NCBI GenBank assembly: GCA_946479515.1
Contig: CAMLGF010000008.1
Coordinates: 29,700 to 93,699 of the forward strand
Source of the DNA: an uncultured Pseudomonadota bacterium
GTDB taxonomy: Bacteria; Pseudomonadota; Gammaproteobacteria; Steroidobacterales; Steroidobacteraceae
Direction: 5' to 3'
DNA length: 64,000 bases
Shown: in pieces, positions 33,708 to 42,597 of the stretch
How the letters are laid out: every line of letters begins with the position of its first letter
How positions within the stretch are numbered: the first letter of the stretch is position 1
Program-made: the position numbers and the translations under genes
Notes under the pieces: model-generated
What the model was told of the DNA's origin: nothing
Databases searched by the model: none
The model's input: the letters and a program-made list of their open reading frames with translations, nothing else

Positions 33708-34301
33708 TCACCGCGGCCCCTCGAACGGGCCGGCCACTCGCAATTGCACGCCTGCGACGGCGTGCTTTGCCAGCCAGTGATGCAGCCGACTGCCGTCGTC
33801 GGGAGATTCCACTTCGAGGATGCCGCTGCCTGCCGCCACGACCGGCAGGCGCTCGACGTCGCCCGCGTGCTCATGAACGTCGACGAACTGCCCTGGCCGC
33901 GCCGGCAGGGTCAGATCGAGAAAGCGCAGCCGCAAGCGCAGCGTACCGAGTGCCAGCCACTCGATCGCCACCAATTCGCATTGCGCGGCATGCGCGGCGC
34001 GCGCCGGCACGCGCCGCACCTCCAGCGCCAGCGCGCTGCGCGGCTGCGCCTGGCAGAGCAGAACCTCGCCACGCGCGATCTCCTCGGCCGTGATGCCGGG
34101 GGGCGTGCCGTGCGGATACTCGATCTGCCCCGCGAGCAGCTTCGACTTGCAGGATGCGCAGCGCCCCGCCCGGCAACTGTGCGCAATGGCGATGCCGGCG
34201 GAAAGCGCCGCGGCCAACAGGTTTTCGCCGGGCGGCACCCGAATCCGGTGGCCGCCCGGCTCGATGCGGACGTCGAATCCTTCGCTGGGGGCCTCGCTCA
34301 G
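33708..34301 (-). CDS. Truncated ferredoxin-reductase-like protein: 2Fe-2S domain plus degenerate flavin domain
   Basis: The protein has a plant-type 2Fe-2S domain with the ligands C-x4-C-x2-C in HSCRAGRCASCKS and a fourth Cys in VLLCQAQP. A shortened FAD-binding-like barrel (LRFLDLTLPARPGQFVDV...GVQLRVAGPFEG) follows. The flavin motif R-x-[YF]-[ST] is replaced by RLPVVAAG, and the whole NAD domain of relatives such as CDP-6-deoxyglucoseen reductase is absent. The GTG at 34238 would cut off the first beta hairpin (FDVRIEPGGHRIRV). I therefore propose the in-frame CTG at 34301, which overlaps the upstream stop and follows AAGGAAG. Electron partner unknown. Confidence 0.65.
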   Translation of the reverse strand: MSEAPSEGFDVRIEPGGHRIRVPPGENLLAAALSAGIAIAHSCRAGRCASCKSKLLAGQIEYPHGTPPGITAEEIARGEVLLCQAQPRSALALEVRRVPARAAHAAQCELVAIEWLALGTLRLRLRFLDLTLPARPGQFVDVHEHAGDVERLPVVAAGSGILEVESPDDGSRLHHWLAKHAVAGVQLRVAGPFEGPR

Positions 34302-35221
34302 GCCGCTTCTTCCTTCTTCTTGCCGAATAGCCGGGCGATGAACCCGCCAACGGCGATCAGGCCGATGATGATGAATTTCTTGAGCGCCAGCAGCACCGCG
34401 AACAGCTTGCCGAACAGGCCGAGCTTGGCGGCGACGCCGCCGGCGATCAGCGCGCCCAGGCCGTACTCGGCCATCCGGTCCGTGCTCTTGTTGAACTCCG
34501 CGTAACGATAACCCTCGTTGAACTCGGCGACGCCGATCAGCGGCTCCATGTCACGACGCACCTGCGCGAGCTGCGAGATCGGCGCCACCGCTTCCATGGA
34601 CAACACACCCTCGCGGCCGAGCACGCGCACGTCGTAGTTGAGCGCGTGTGAGCCGCCGCTGTCCGAGGCGATCTCCTTCGCCCAGTACAGCTTCTTGGCA
34701 TTGGCATCGTAGCGGGGCGGCTCGGCCCAGCCCACCAGCGTCAGGCCGTCGTAGCCCGCGGCCTTGCGTCGCTCGTTGGCATCCTTCTCGCCTTCCTTCA
34801 TGTTCTCGAGCAGCTCTTCGTAGTCGATGTCGGCGGCATCGGAATCGTCGACGTGGCCTTCGTCGGCGTAGTTAAGGAACACTGCCCAGCCACCGTCGCC
34901 CAACGGTTCGACCTCGGCGGGCACCACGGCTCCCTGCACCGTTTCGTCGGGTAGATTGCCCCAGAGCTGCAGCAGCTTGTTGGCCTCGTCGGGCGAGAGG
35001 TAGCGGTACTTCTCGCCCAGGTGCAGCGTCGCCACTTTGTTAGGCAGCAGGATGTCGCCGGTCTGATATGCGAACTCGACGTCCGGCGCGGCGCCCGCTT
35101 CCTCGCCCGCGGCCTCTTCGGTCGCCTCGGGCTGCGGCTCGGCAGCGGGCTCTTCGGCCCAGGCCGGACTGACGAACACGGCGCAGAGCATCCACGCCGC
35201 CGTGGTAGTGATAAGTCTCAT
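34298..35221 (-). CDS. DUF2167 family membrane protein
   Basis: The 307-residue precursor has a signal peptide (about 1-22), a Glu/Ala-rich segment, a periplasmic DUF2167 domain (ILLPNKVATLHLGEKYRYLS, GDGGWAVFLNYADEGHVDD, LTLVGWAEPPRYD) and two C-terminal hydrophobic segments (about 255-300) ending in a basic tail. DUF2167 proteins are widespread and of unknown role, some linked to envelope stress. GGGAGG six to seven bases before the ATG at 35221 supports this start over an upstream ATG at 35257. It is followed with overlap by the 2Fe-2S gene. Confidence 0.85.
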   Translation of the reverse strand: MRLITTTAAWMLCAVFVSPAWAEEPAAEPQPEATEEAAGEEAGAAPDVEFAYQTGDILLPNKVATLHLGEKYRYLSPDEANKLLQLWGNLPDETVQGAVVPAEVEPLGDGGWAVFLNYADEGHVDDSDAADIDYEELLENMKEGEKDANERRKAAGYDGLTLVGWAEPPRYDANAKKLYWAKEIASDSGGSHALNYDVRVLGREGVLSMEAVAPISQLAQVRRDMEPLIGVAEFNEGYRYAEFNKSTDRMAEYGLGALIAGGVAAKLGLFGKLFAVLLALKKFIIIGLIAVGGFIARLFGKKKEEAA

Positions 35222-35283
35222 AGGACCCTCCCAGGTTTCCTGGCGGAAAGCTAGCACACACCCGGCCCCGACAGGTTCGATGA

Positions 35284-35299
35284 CCCGGCAAAAGCCGGG
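35284..35299 (-). terminator. Hairpin in the gap after the GH106 gene
   Basis: CCCGGC-AAAA-GCCGGG forms a six-base stem between the end of the GH106 gene and the DUF2167 start. There is no U-tract, so it is a weak terminator or processing hairpin. Confidence 0.35.
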
Positions 35300-35355
35300 A
35301 TGCAGGCCTGGCTATCGCGCGTTCGCGGTGTCGCCGCGCCGGCGTAGAAGCCTGT

Positions 35356-37944
35356 CTACCGGGGCGTTCCGGCCAGCCCTTGCAAGGCACGCAGCGGCAC
35401 CAGCCTGGCCGGGCCCAGCAAGCCGGAGGGCTGCGGCCGCCACGCGGACGCGTCCAGCGCCTGGTAATGCAGGCTGGCCAGATTGATGTCCTTCATGATC
35501 TTCCAGTCCACCTTGCGCAGGTCCAGGTCGCGCACGCGGTTGGCCGGTAGATTGGTCACTTCGATTTCCAGGCGATTACCACGCGCCCGCAGGGGCCCGA
35601 GCCGGAGCGTGGCCGGCAGGCTCCAAACCGTGCCGAGCGATCTGCCGTTCAGCGTGACGCGCGCCGTTTCGCGCACGTCACCCAGATCGAGCAGCCAGTC
35701 GTCGGCCTGCACGGCGGGCGCGTCGAACGCGAGGCGGTAACGCGCGGTGCCGGAGAAGCGCGCGGCATCCGGATCCGGCAGCCGCGTCCAGCTGGTCGGA
35801 TGCTCGAGAACCACCGGCCCGGGCAGCACCGGCCCTCCGGAGACGAACTCGAGGCGCCATCGTCCGGTGAGCTCGCGACCGGTGCCCGTAGCCGTGAGAT
35901 AACGCCAGGCTCGCAGTTTCGGCCGGGTCGCATACAGCCGCAGGATCAGCGAGCGGCCGCTGTCGAGCTGCAGATAAACGCGCGACCGCCCGCCCGCAGA
36001 CTCGCTGGCCGCGAGGCCGCATTCGCCGGTGAGCGGATCGAGAATCGCGACGTGGGCGCCCGGCGAATTCAGCGTCACCCAGCGGCTGATGCGCTCAGGG
36101 GTGGCATTGACCACGAAGTAGTCGCGGCCCTCCGGACCCCGCGTCCGGCGCGTGTACCACAGGGGCGACAGCGACGCTTCACGACGCACGAGTGGCTCGA
36201 GGTCGTGCACCAGATCGGTGGCGAGCCTCCGCTTCTGCCGGAACACGCGATCGTCGAGCGCGCGGGTGAACGCCGCGCGGCGCTCCTCGAGGCTGCCGAG
36301 CCCCGGCACGTCTTCGGGCAGTCCCTCGAACACCACGGGGGCGTCCTGCTTCACCAGCGTCACCAGGGCGGCCAGCGTCTCCACGGGCATGCGCCCCGTA
36401 TCCGGAATCACGAGCAGGTGGTAGCCGGTTCCCGCGGCCGTGAGCAGCCTGCGTCCGACGCTGCGTACTTCGCGCAGTTGCTCGTCGGAAATGAAATCCA
36501 GCGCGTATCCGGCCTCGATCAACTCGAGCGCGCGCCGGCCGGCCGGCGACTGAACCAACCATTGGTTCTCGTGCATGCCGTGCTGACGCATCAGGGTGCG
36601 CAGGTCCCCGGCAACCTCGTCCTGCTCGTCGGCCTCGGGCCAGTAAAACAGGACGTCGTTGTCGGGCTTGCCCGCCTGCAGTATCGATTGCGTGCGCGCA
36701 ACGTAGTCGTGCAGGGCGCCGAAGTCCCGCCACAGCGGATTGCGTGGATTGAGTTGCGTGGCGGCATAGAAGAACCAACCGGGCCAGGCCGCCTCCGCCG
36801 GCGAGTAGGTGGCGCCGTGGTAGAAGACATGGTTGATGCCGGCGACGAACAATCGATCGATCTGCAGCTTGGCGGCGGCAGGCGATTCGCGAAAATTCTC
36901 GCGCAACCAGGTGAGCGATTCGGCCGAGGCCAATGGTCGGCCCTGCACATGCGCCGCCGAAGCGGCGAATCGGCCGATGAGAGCAACGGGCGGATCGGGA
37001 TCCTCGCGAATGTCCTCGGCCGCCTGCCGGAGGCCGGGAATGGGCAGCACGGTCGCGCCGAACGACTCCGTCTCGGGAATATCCGCCAGGGAATACAGAT
37101 CGAGCAGCCGGCCCGGCGCGCCATGTGCCTGGTTGCGCGCCAGCGAGCCGTGCGCATGCGCCCACGACACCCAGGTCTTCAGATATTCGACATGCATCGC
37201 CGCGAGCGTGCGCCGGTAATCTCCTTGCACGCGGCCGAGCGTGTCGGCGTCGAGAGGCCGTGTCCCCGCGAGCTCGGCGGCATACCGCTGCACGTCGTAG
37301 CCCTGCAGCTGCCTGAACTTTTCGGGCAACGCCGGCGACCAGCTCGAATCGAAATATTCGAAGGAATCGTGGAACTGGCTGCGCACGGCCCCCGGCAGCG
37401 ATGCCAGCGCCTGCGAGAACGGCTCGAGATAGCGGCGCATGGCGGCCGGCGCGTAAGGATCCAGCACCCGGCCCTCGCCACCGGGCGCGGCTCGCTTCAC
37501 CCTCATCTCCGTCGGCTTGCCGGCGAGCCGCCCGTCGACGAATTGCACGGCGCTCGATCCGTCCTCCGCGCTGACGCGCGGTCCGCCGAAAGGCCAGCCG
37601 GTACCGGTCGCCATGTCCACGCCCAGACCGAGCCGGCGCGCCTCGCGCATCGCGTGCGCCAGCATGTCGATCCAGCGCGGCGAGAGATAGTCGATGGCAC
37701 GGGCTTCGGCACCGCGCGCACCGTAGATGGGAGTGATCTCGACGCCGCCAATGCCCACCCGCGCGAAGGCTTCGAGCTCACGCGTCAGCTGCGCGGGCTC
37801 GACCGCGTTGCCCGGCCACCACCAGCGTATCCAGGGCTTTGCGGCCTGCGTGATCTGCGGCCAGGGAGCCTCGGCGGAGTCCCGCGCATCGCCGACGGCG
37901 CAGCACAGCGCGGCGATCAGCGCGAACGCCGCGAGTCGGCTCAT
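35356..37944 (-). CDS. GH106-like glycoside hydrolase (alpha-L-rhamnosidase type), secreted
   Basis: The 862-residue precursor has a signal peptide (1 to about 20), then IRWWWPGNAV and GIGGVEITPIYGA, followed by DMATGTGWPFGGP, an order typical of GH106 enzymes. The middle holds a catalytic TIM-barrel-like region with SFEYFDSSW and TESFG. The C-terminal part ends in a galactose-binding-like beta domain (WLLDLGDVRETARVTLNGRSLG). GH106 enzymes remove terminal L-rhamnose from plant polysaccharides such as RG-II, so exported glycan scavenging is likely. It starts with ATGA overlapping the VOC stop. No transporter or sigma/anti-sigma pair is nearby. Confidence 0.82.
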   Translation of the reverse strand: MSRLAAFALIAALCCAVGDARDSAEAPWPQITQAAKPWIRWWWPGNAVEPAQLTRELEAFARVGIGGVEITPIYGARGAEARAIDYLSPRWIDMLAHAMREARRLGLGVDMATGTGWPFGGPRVSAEDGSSAVQFVDGRLAGKPTEMRVKRAAPGGEGRVLDPYAPAAMRRYLEPFSQALASLPGAVRSQFHDSFEYFDSSWSPALPEKFRQLQGYDVQRYAAELAGTRPLDADTLGRVQGDYRRTLAAMHVEYLKTWVSWAHAHGSLARNQAHGAPGRLLDLYSLADIPETESFGATVLPIPGLRQAAEDIREDPDPPVALIGRFAASAAHVQGRPLASAESLTWLRENFRESPAAAKLQIDRLFVAGINHVFYHGATYSPAEAAWPGWFFYAATQLNPRNPLWRDFGALHDYVARTQSILQAGKPDNDVLFYWPEADEQDEVAGDLRTLMRQHGMHENQWLVQSPAGRRALELIEAGYALDFISDEQLREVRSVGRRLLTAAGTGYHLLVIPDTGRMPVETLAALVTLVKQDAPVVFEGLPEDVPGLGSLEERRAAFTRALDDRVFRQKRRLATDLVHDLEPLVRREASLSPLWYTRRTRGPEGRDYFVVNATPERISRWVTLNSPGAHVAILDPLTGECGLAASESAGGRSRVYLQLDSGRSLILRLYATRPKLRAWRYLTATGTGRELTGRWRLEFVSGGPVLPGPVVLEHPTSWTRLPDPDAARFSGTARYRLAFDAPAVQADDWLLDLGDVRETARVTLNGRSLGTVWSLPATLRLGPLRARGNRLEIEVTNLPANRVRDLDLRKVDWKIMKDINLASLHYQALDASAWRPQPSGLLGPARLVPLRALQGLAGTPR

Positions 37945-38330
37945 CCGGCCATGATCTCCACCCGATTGCCCTCGGGATCGCGTACCACGCATTCGTAATA
38001 GCCGTCACCCGTGCGGCGGGGCCCGTCGATGGGTGCCCGACCATCGGCAGTGAGGCGCGCAGCCAGCGCATCCACCGCCGCCTCATCGCCCACGCGCACT
38101 GCCACGTGCGCCCATCCCAGCCTGTCGTCTGCCGAACTTGTGATCACATCGAGGCGGCGCATGATTTCCAGACGCGCGCCGCCGGAAAATTCCAGGAAGC
38201 GGGATTCGAAACCCTTGCACGGATTCTGGTACAGGGCGCCGACGCGGGCGCCGAGATACTGCGCATAGAAAGCGGCCACGCCATCCAGATCGCGCACCCA
38301 GAGGCCGACGTGCTCGATGCGTGCGCTCAT
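37941..38330 (-). CDS. VOC (glyoxalase/bleomycin-resistance fold) protein
   Basis: The 129-residue protein has the two beta-alpha-beta-beta-beta halves of the VOC fold: IEHVGLWVRDLDGVAAFYAQ at the start, then GWAHVAVRVGDEAAVDALAA, and the metal-ligand end DPEGNRVEIMAG. His7, Glu (LEIM) and the C-terminal Glu could bind a metal. Its substrate is unknown. It overlaps the GNAT gene upstream (ATGA) and the GH106 gene downstream, so the three are one transcription unit. Confidence 0.85.
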   Translation of the reverse strand: MSARIEHVGLWVRDLDGVAAFYAQYLGARVGALYQNPCKGFESRFLEFSGGARLEIMRRLDVITSSADDRLGWAHVAVRVGDEAAVDALAARLTADGRAPIDGPRRTGDGYYECVVRDPEGNRVEIMAG

Positions 38331-38851
38331 GCGAGCCGGCAGAGCATGACGTGGTCGGTCTGCGGGTCCGAGCCCACGACGAACACGTGAGAACCCACCT
38401 TGCTGAAGCCGTGCTTGGCGTAGAACGCCTTGGCGCGCTCGTTGCGCTCCCACACCCCCAGCCACAGCGAGGTGGCGCCGCGGCTGCGCGCGCGTTCCTT
38501 GGCGCCGTCCATCAGCACGGCGGCGACGCCCCGTCCATGGAACGGCTTGTCCACGTAGAAGCGCCACAGCTCGATGCTGCCATGCTGCGGCACGCCGTCG
38601 GACACCTGGTAGGCGCGCAGCTGTGCGAATCCCAGCCAACGCTCGGCGTCGTCCACCAATACCAGCGTGTCGATGTCGGGATTGCGCAGCTCGTCGAGCT
38701 GCTTCTGCGCGCCCCACGCCGACTCGAGATGCTGGCGCATGTCCTCTTCGGTGTTGTCGGCCGCGAACGACTCGACGAACGTTCGCGCGCCGAACTCGGC
38801 CAGCTGGGCGGCGAGCTCGGGCGTGGCTCGTTTCAGTTCCAGCAGTTTCAT
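38327..38851 (-). CDS. GNAT family N-acetyltransferase
   Basis: The 174-residue protein begins MKLLELKRATPELAAQL and has the acetyl-CoA motif A FYVDKPFHGRGVAAVLMDGA (Q/RxxGxG/A as HGRGVA) and motif B FYAKHGFSKVGSH. It resembles the PaiA/RimI-type polyamine or protein acetyltransferases, but the acceptor is not predictable. ATG at 38851 starts at the first beta strand; an upstream ATG at 38875 would overlap the previous gene by 11 bases. Operon with VOC and GH106 genes downstream. Confidence 0.85.
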   Translation of the reverse strand: MKLLELKRATPELAAQLAEFGARTFVESFAADNTEEDMRQHLESAWGAQKQLDELRNPDIDTLVLVDDAERWLGFAQLRAYQVSDGVPQHGSIELWRFYVDKPFHGRGVAAVLMDGAKERARSRGATSLWLGVWERNERAKAFYAKHGFSKVGSHVFVVGSDPQTDHVMLCRLA

Positions 38852-38864
38852 CGCATCGAGTCGC

Positions 38865-39461
38865 TCATGGGGCATCCCTCACCTGCGCGGAGCTCGCGAG
38901 GAGTATCTCGCAGGCGCCCGCGCCCGTGTCGTTGCGTGTCAATGACGTGCGCATGCCGCCCTGCCGGCCTTCGATATCCACGAGGCGGCCGCGCAGTTCC
39001 ACGAGACTGCCGGAGCGCAGCCGGCCGAGCGCGGTCCGCACCGAATCGTTCTCGGGAATGACGTGCCAATTGGCCGAGTGTGTCTCGATGTCCTGACGAG
39101 CGATGGGCCAGGTCGCCGTGCGCCAGTAGTAGAAGCGGTTGCCCTGGCTGATCTCGATGTCCTCCAGCACGCGCGAGTCGGACATCGGCCCCCAGCCCAC
39201 CGCGAAATCCGTGGGCATCAGCCGCGCCAGTGGGCCGCGGGAGTAATTTTCGCGGTGGAGCACGCGCACGATGGCGCGGAACTGCGCGCGGGGCCGCAGC
39301 CGGAAGCCCTCGAGGTCGATGGGCTCAGCGTTCGCGAGCTCCTGTTGCAGCGGCGCCTCGGCGGCCAGCACGCCCGGTGCGCGATCGATGTCACGCTGGC
39401 TGTACCAGCGATACGCCCCGAACGCCACCAGCGCTGCACAGATCCACGGACCGGCCCTCAT
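38865..39461 (-). CDS. Conserved hypothetical membrane-anchored protein
   Basis: The 198-residue protein has an N-terminal membrane segment (about residues 3-18, PWICAALVAFGAY), then a conserved soluble part with AIVRVLHRENYSRGP, PTDFAVGWGPMSD, YYWRTATWPI and NWHVIPENDSV. I know this pattern only as a recurrent Proteobacterial hypothetical family; its role is not known. It is divergent from dapF with a gap of 30 bases and precedes the GNAT-VOC-GH106 genes on the same strand. Confidence 0.7.
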   Translation of the reverse strand: MRAGPWICAALVAFGAYRWYSQRDIDRAPGVLAAEAPLQQELANAEPIDLEGFRLRPRAQFRAIVRVLHRENYSRGPLARLMPTDFAVGWGPMSDSRVLEDIEISQGNRFYYWRTATWPIARQDIETHSANWHVIPENDSVRTALGRLRSGSLVELRGRLVDIEGRQGGMRTSLTRNDTGAGACEILLASSAQVRDAP

Positions 39462-39478
39462 GGCGAGGAATCGTAAGG

Positions 39479-39484
39479 TATTCT
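39479..39484 (+). promoter_or_regulatory. -10-like hexamer before dapF, leaderless arrangement
   Basis: TATTCT ends seven bases before the dapF ATG in the 30-base divergent gap. No ribosome binding site is seen. Confidence 0.35.
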
Positions 39485-39491
39485 TCGGACC

Positions 39492-40322
39492 ATGCAGCTC
39501 GAGTTCACCAAGATGCACGGCGCCGGCAACGACGTGATCGTATTCGCGGCGCCGCAGGACGGCCGGCTGCCCAGCAGCGAGCAGTGGCGTGCATTGTCCG
39601 ATCGTCACAAGGGCATCGGCTTCGACCAGGCGATGGTCATCGAGCCGCCGCGTCGCGCGGGCACGCAAGCCTACTACCGCATCTTCAATGCCGATGGCGG
39701 CGAAGTGGAACAATGCGGCAATGGCGTGCGTTGTGTCGCGTCGTATCTCCTGCGCCGCGGCGCCGCTGCGAACGGCGAGATTGTGCTCGACAGCCCCGCA
39801 GGTCTCATTCACGTGCGCATCCACGATGCGGGCCTGGTCTCCGTCGACATGGGCGTGCCGAATTTCGATCCGCGGTCATTGCCCTTCGAGGCGTCCGCCG
39901 AAGCGCACGTGTATCCGCTGCAAGTGGCCGGTACCGAGGTGGAGATCGGCGCGGTGTCCATGGGAAATCCGCACGCCGTGCTCACCGTGGCCTCCGTGGC
40001 CAGCGCGCCGGTCGACCGGCTCGGCCCGGCCATCGAGAAGCATCCTCGTTTTCCGCGCCGCGTGAACGTGGGCTTCATGGAAATCGTCGATCGCGGGCAC
40101 ATCCGTTTGCGCGTCTACGAGCGAGGCACCGGTGAGACGCTGGCCTGTGGCACCGGTGCCTGTGCCGCGGTCGCAGTAGGCAGACGTCACGGACGACTCG
40201 ACGCGACGGTGGCGGTCGAGTTGCCGGGCGGCACGCTCGAGATCACGTGGCCCGGCCCCGGCGAACACATTTGGATGAAAGGCCCGGCCGCTGTATCTTT
40301 CACCGGACGCGTCGAGATCTAG
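39492..40322 (+). CDS. dapF: Diaminopimelate epimerase
   Basis: DapF converts L,L- to meso-diaminopimelate for lysine and peptidoglycan. The 276-residue protein has both catalytic cysteines, C75 in EQCGNGVRC and C219 in ACGTGAC, plus the N-terminal KMHGAGNDVIVF. Length is standard. It begins the conserved dapF-DUF484-xerC row. lysA, which often precedes it, is absent. Confidence 0.96.
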   Translation: MQLEFTKMHGAGNDVIVFAAPQDGRLPSSEQWRALSDRHKGIGFDQAMVIEPPRRAGTQAYYRIFNADGGEVEQCGNGVRCVASYLLRRGAAANGEIVLDSPAGLIHVRIHDAGLVSVDMGVPNFDPRSLPFEASAEAHVYPLQVAGTEVEIGAVSMGNPHAVLTVASVASAPVDRLGPAIEKHPRFPRRVNVGFMEIVDRGHIRLRVYERGTGETLACGTGACAAVAVGRRHGRLDATVAVELPGGTLEITWPGPGEHIWMKGPAAVSFTGRVEI

Positions 40323-40337
40323 GGAGTTCAACACAGC

Positions 40338-41057
40338 ATGAGCACGCAAATCGCCCGTGGTCTGGCCGCGGGCCAGACGGATGAAGAACGCATCGAGCGT
40401 TATCTCGGCCTGAACCCCGACTTCTTCGAGCGTCACCAGGCGCTGCTGGCACGCATGCGCCTGCCGCACATGCGCACCGGGTCGACGGTGTCGCTGGTCG
40501 AACGCCAGGTCGAAGTGCTGCGCGAACAGAAAACGGATGCCGACAAGCGGCTCGCGGAGTTCGTGGCCGTCGCGCGCTCGAACGACCAGCTCGCCGATCG
40601 CATCCACCGTTTCACGCGCCGCATGATGCGCGCGCCCAATGCGCAGGCCGCGCTCACCTCTCTCGAAGCCTCGCTGCGCGAGGACTTCGACGCCTTTCAT
40701 TCCGTGCTGGTGCTCACCGGCTCGCTGCCATCGCTGGCCGACGTCGAGTTCGAGCCTTTCCTGCGCAAGCTGCCGGCCGACGACGCGAACATCCGCAGTT
40801 TCGAAGCGTTGCTGAACACCGGCAAGCCGCGCTGCGGCCAGGTGCGCGATTCGCAGCGCGATTTCCTGTTCGGCCCAGAGGCCGCGAGCATCGGTTCGGT
40901 GGCGCTGGTGCCGCTGAACGACGGCGCGGGTGAAGGCGGCGCGATCGGTCTGCTCGCGCTGGGCAGCGCCGAACGCGAGCGCTTCCATCCCGGCATGAGC
41001 ACCGATTTCCTGAAGCGAATGGGCGAACTCATCACGGATGCGCTCTCGCGGCAGTGA
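40338..41057 (+). CDS. DUF484 family protein
   Basis: The 239-residue cytosolic protein starts with an amphipathic helix and contains YLGLNPDFFERHQALLARMR and HMRTGSTVSLVERQVEVLRE, the DUF484 signature. A coiled segment and a GAF-like C-terminal half (VALVPLNDGAGEGGAIGLLALGS) follow. DUF484 genes sit almost always between dapF and xerC; the function is not established. It lies 15 bases after dapF. Confidence 0.9.
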   Translation: MSTQIARGLAAGQTDEERIERYLGLNPDFFERHQALLARMRLPHMRTGSTVSLVERQVEVLREQKTDADKRLAEFVAVARSNDQLADRIHRFTRRMMRAPNAQAALTSLEASLREDFDAFHSVLVLTGSLPSLADVEFEPFLRKLPADDANIRSFEALLNTGKPRCGQVRDSQRDFLFGPEAASIGSVALVPLNDGAGEGGAIGLLALGSAERERFHPGMSTDFLKRMGELITDALSRQ

Positions 41058-41112
41058 GAGTCGCTGATGGCGGGCGCCCCGCTCGGGTCGAGTGAGGGAC
41101 GCCGCGGCTGGT

Positions 41113-42027
41113 ATGGTTGGCCCCGTGAGCGGCCCTGATCGCAAGCAAATCGATGCCTACCTCGCCCATCTGTCGCGGGAGCGGCGCTTCTCGCCGCACA
41201 CGGGCAGCAATTACGCCCGCGACCTGCGGGCTCTCGCCGAGTACGCCGAACGCGGTCACCTGCCGCACTGGAAGAGCCTCGACAGCCAGCACGTGCGCAT
41301 GTTCGCGGCGCGTGCCCACGCCGCCGGCCTGAGCCCGCGCAGCGTGCAACGGCGGCTGTCGGCGGTGCGCGGATTCTTCAACTACCTGCTGCGCGAACGC
41401 GTGGTCACCAGCAACCCGGCGCTGGACGTGCGCGCACCGAAAGCCGCGAAACGCCTGCCGGGAACGCTGGACGTCGACCAGATCAACCAGCTGCTCGACA
41501 TTCCGGCCGACGACGCGCTGGCGATTCGGGACCGCGCCATCATGGAACTGTTCTACTCCTCGGGCCTGCGGCTCGATGAGCTGGTGGGCCTCGATCTTGT
41601 CCAGCTGGACCTCGCCGACCGGACCGTGCGCGTCCTCGGCAAGGGTCGCAAGCAACGCATCGTGCCGGTGGGACGCAAGGCGGAGGAGGCCCTGCGCGCC
41701 TGGCTCGCGCGACGGGGCACCCTCGCGGCGGGGGATCACCAAGCGGTATTCGTCGGCCGCAACGGACATCGGCTCAAGCATCGCGCCATACAGCTGCGCA
41801 TCGCCTACTGGGCGCGGCGCAAGGGGCTGCCGGCGCATGTCCACCCGCACCTGTTCCGGCATTCCTTCGCGACGCATCTCCTTGAATCGAGTAAGGATCT
41901 GCGCGGCGTGCAGGAGCTGCTCGGACATGCCGACATCTCCACGACCCAGATCTACACCCACCTTGATTTCGCCCACCTGGCCCGCACCTACGACGCTTCC
42001 CACCCCAGGGCGAAACGAAAATCGTAG
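41113..42027 (+). CDS. xerC: Tyrosine recombinase XerC
   Basis: XerC with XerD resolves chromosome dimers at dif. The 304-residue protein has a SAM-like core-binding domain (residues about 8-95) and a catalytic domain with the R-K-H-R-H-Y residues in [32 protein letters not shown] and [14 protein letters not shown]. Context with dapF and DUF484 identifies XerC rather than XerD. ATG at 41113 is chosen; a GTG at 41092 is an alternative, and neither has a good ribosome binding site. Confidence 0.94.
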   Translation: MVGPVSGPDRKQIDAYLAHLSRERRFSPHTGSNYARDLRALAEYAERGHLPHWKSLDSQHVRMFAARAHAAGLSPRSVQRRLSAVRGFFNYLLRERVVTSNPALDVRAPKAAKRLPGTLDVDQINQLLDIPADDALAIRDRAIMELFYSSGLRLDELVGLDLVQLDLADRTVRVLGKGRKQRIVPVGRKAEEALRAWLARRGTLAAGDHQAVFVGRNGHRLKHRAIQLRIAYWARRKGLPAHVHPHLFRHSFATHLLESSKDLRGVQELLGHADISTTQIYTHLDFAHLARTYDASHPRAKRKS

Positions 42028-42037
42028 GCATTCATGC

Positions 42038-42583
42038 ATGAGTGAACTCTTCAATCCGCATGGCACGACCATCCTGGCCGTGCGGCGCAATGGCGCCGTG
42101 GCCATCGGCGGCGATGGCCAGGTGACCCTCGGCAACACGGTGATGAAGGGCAACGCGCGCAAGGTGCGCCCGCTCGGCAGCGGCAAGGTGTTGGGCGGCT
42201 TCGCCGGCGGCACCGCCGACGCGTTCACGCTGTTCGAGCGCTTCGAAGGCAAGCTCGAGAAATTCGGCAATCTCACGCGCGCCGCCATCGAGCTCGCCAA
42301 GGACTGGCGCGGCGATCGTTACCTGCGGCGCCTGGAAGCACTGCTGCTGGTGGGAGACACGCAGAAGCTGTTCGTGATCTCGGGCAATGGCGACGTGATC
42401 GAGCCCGAGCACGACCTCGTGGCCATCGGCTCCGGCGGGCCGTTCGCGCAGTCCGCGGCGCGGGCGCTGGCCGAGAACACGGACCTGCCCGCACGCGACA
42501 TCGTCGAGAAGGCATTGAACATCGCCGCGGACATCTGCATCTACACCAATCGCAACCTCGTCATCGAGGAACTGAAGGCCTGA
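42038..42583 (+). CDS. hslV: ATP-dependent protease peptidase subunit HslV
   Basis: HslV is the proteasome-like peptidase of the HslVU heat-shock protease. The 181-residue precursor has the catalytic Thr10 after a nine-residue propeptide ([11 protein letters not shown]). [20 protein letters not shown] and the C-terminal [14 protein letters not shown] are family hallmarks. Its ATG is ten bases after xerC, so it may be in the same operon; hslU follows after 14 bases. Confidence 0.96.
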   Translation: MSELFNPHGTTILAVRRNGAVAIGGDGQVTLGNTVMKGNARKVRPLGSGKVLGGFAGGTADAFTLFERFEGKLEKFGNLTRAAIELAKDWRGDRYLRRLEALLLVGDTQKLFVISGNGDVIEPEHDLVAIGSGGPFAQSAARALAENTDLPARDIVEKALNIAADICIYTNRNLVIEELKA

Positions 42584-42597
42584 GGGCCGGGTATTCA

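Noticed and set aside
34238..34238. GTG at 34238 as the start of the 2Fe-2S protein
   Set aside because: It would delete the first beta hairpin of the ferredoxin fold, which is clearly encoded upstream.
41962..41990. Sigma-32-like promoter (CTTGATT...CCCGCACC) inside xerC before hslV
   Set aside because: The -10 part matches poorly and the site lies within coding sequence. Heat-shock control of hslVU is plausible, but I cannot support this site.
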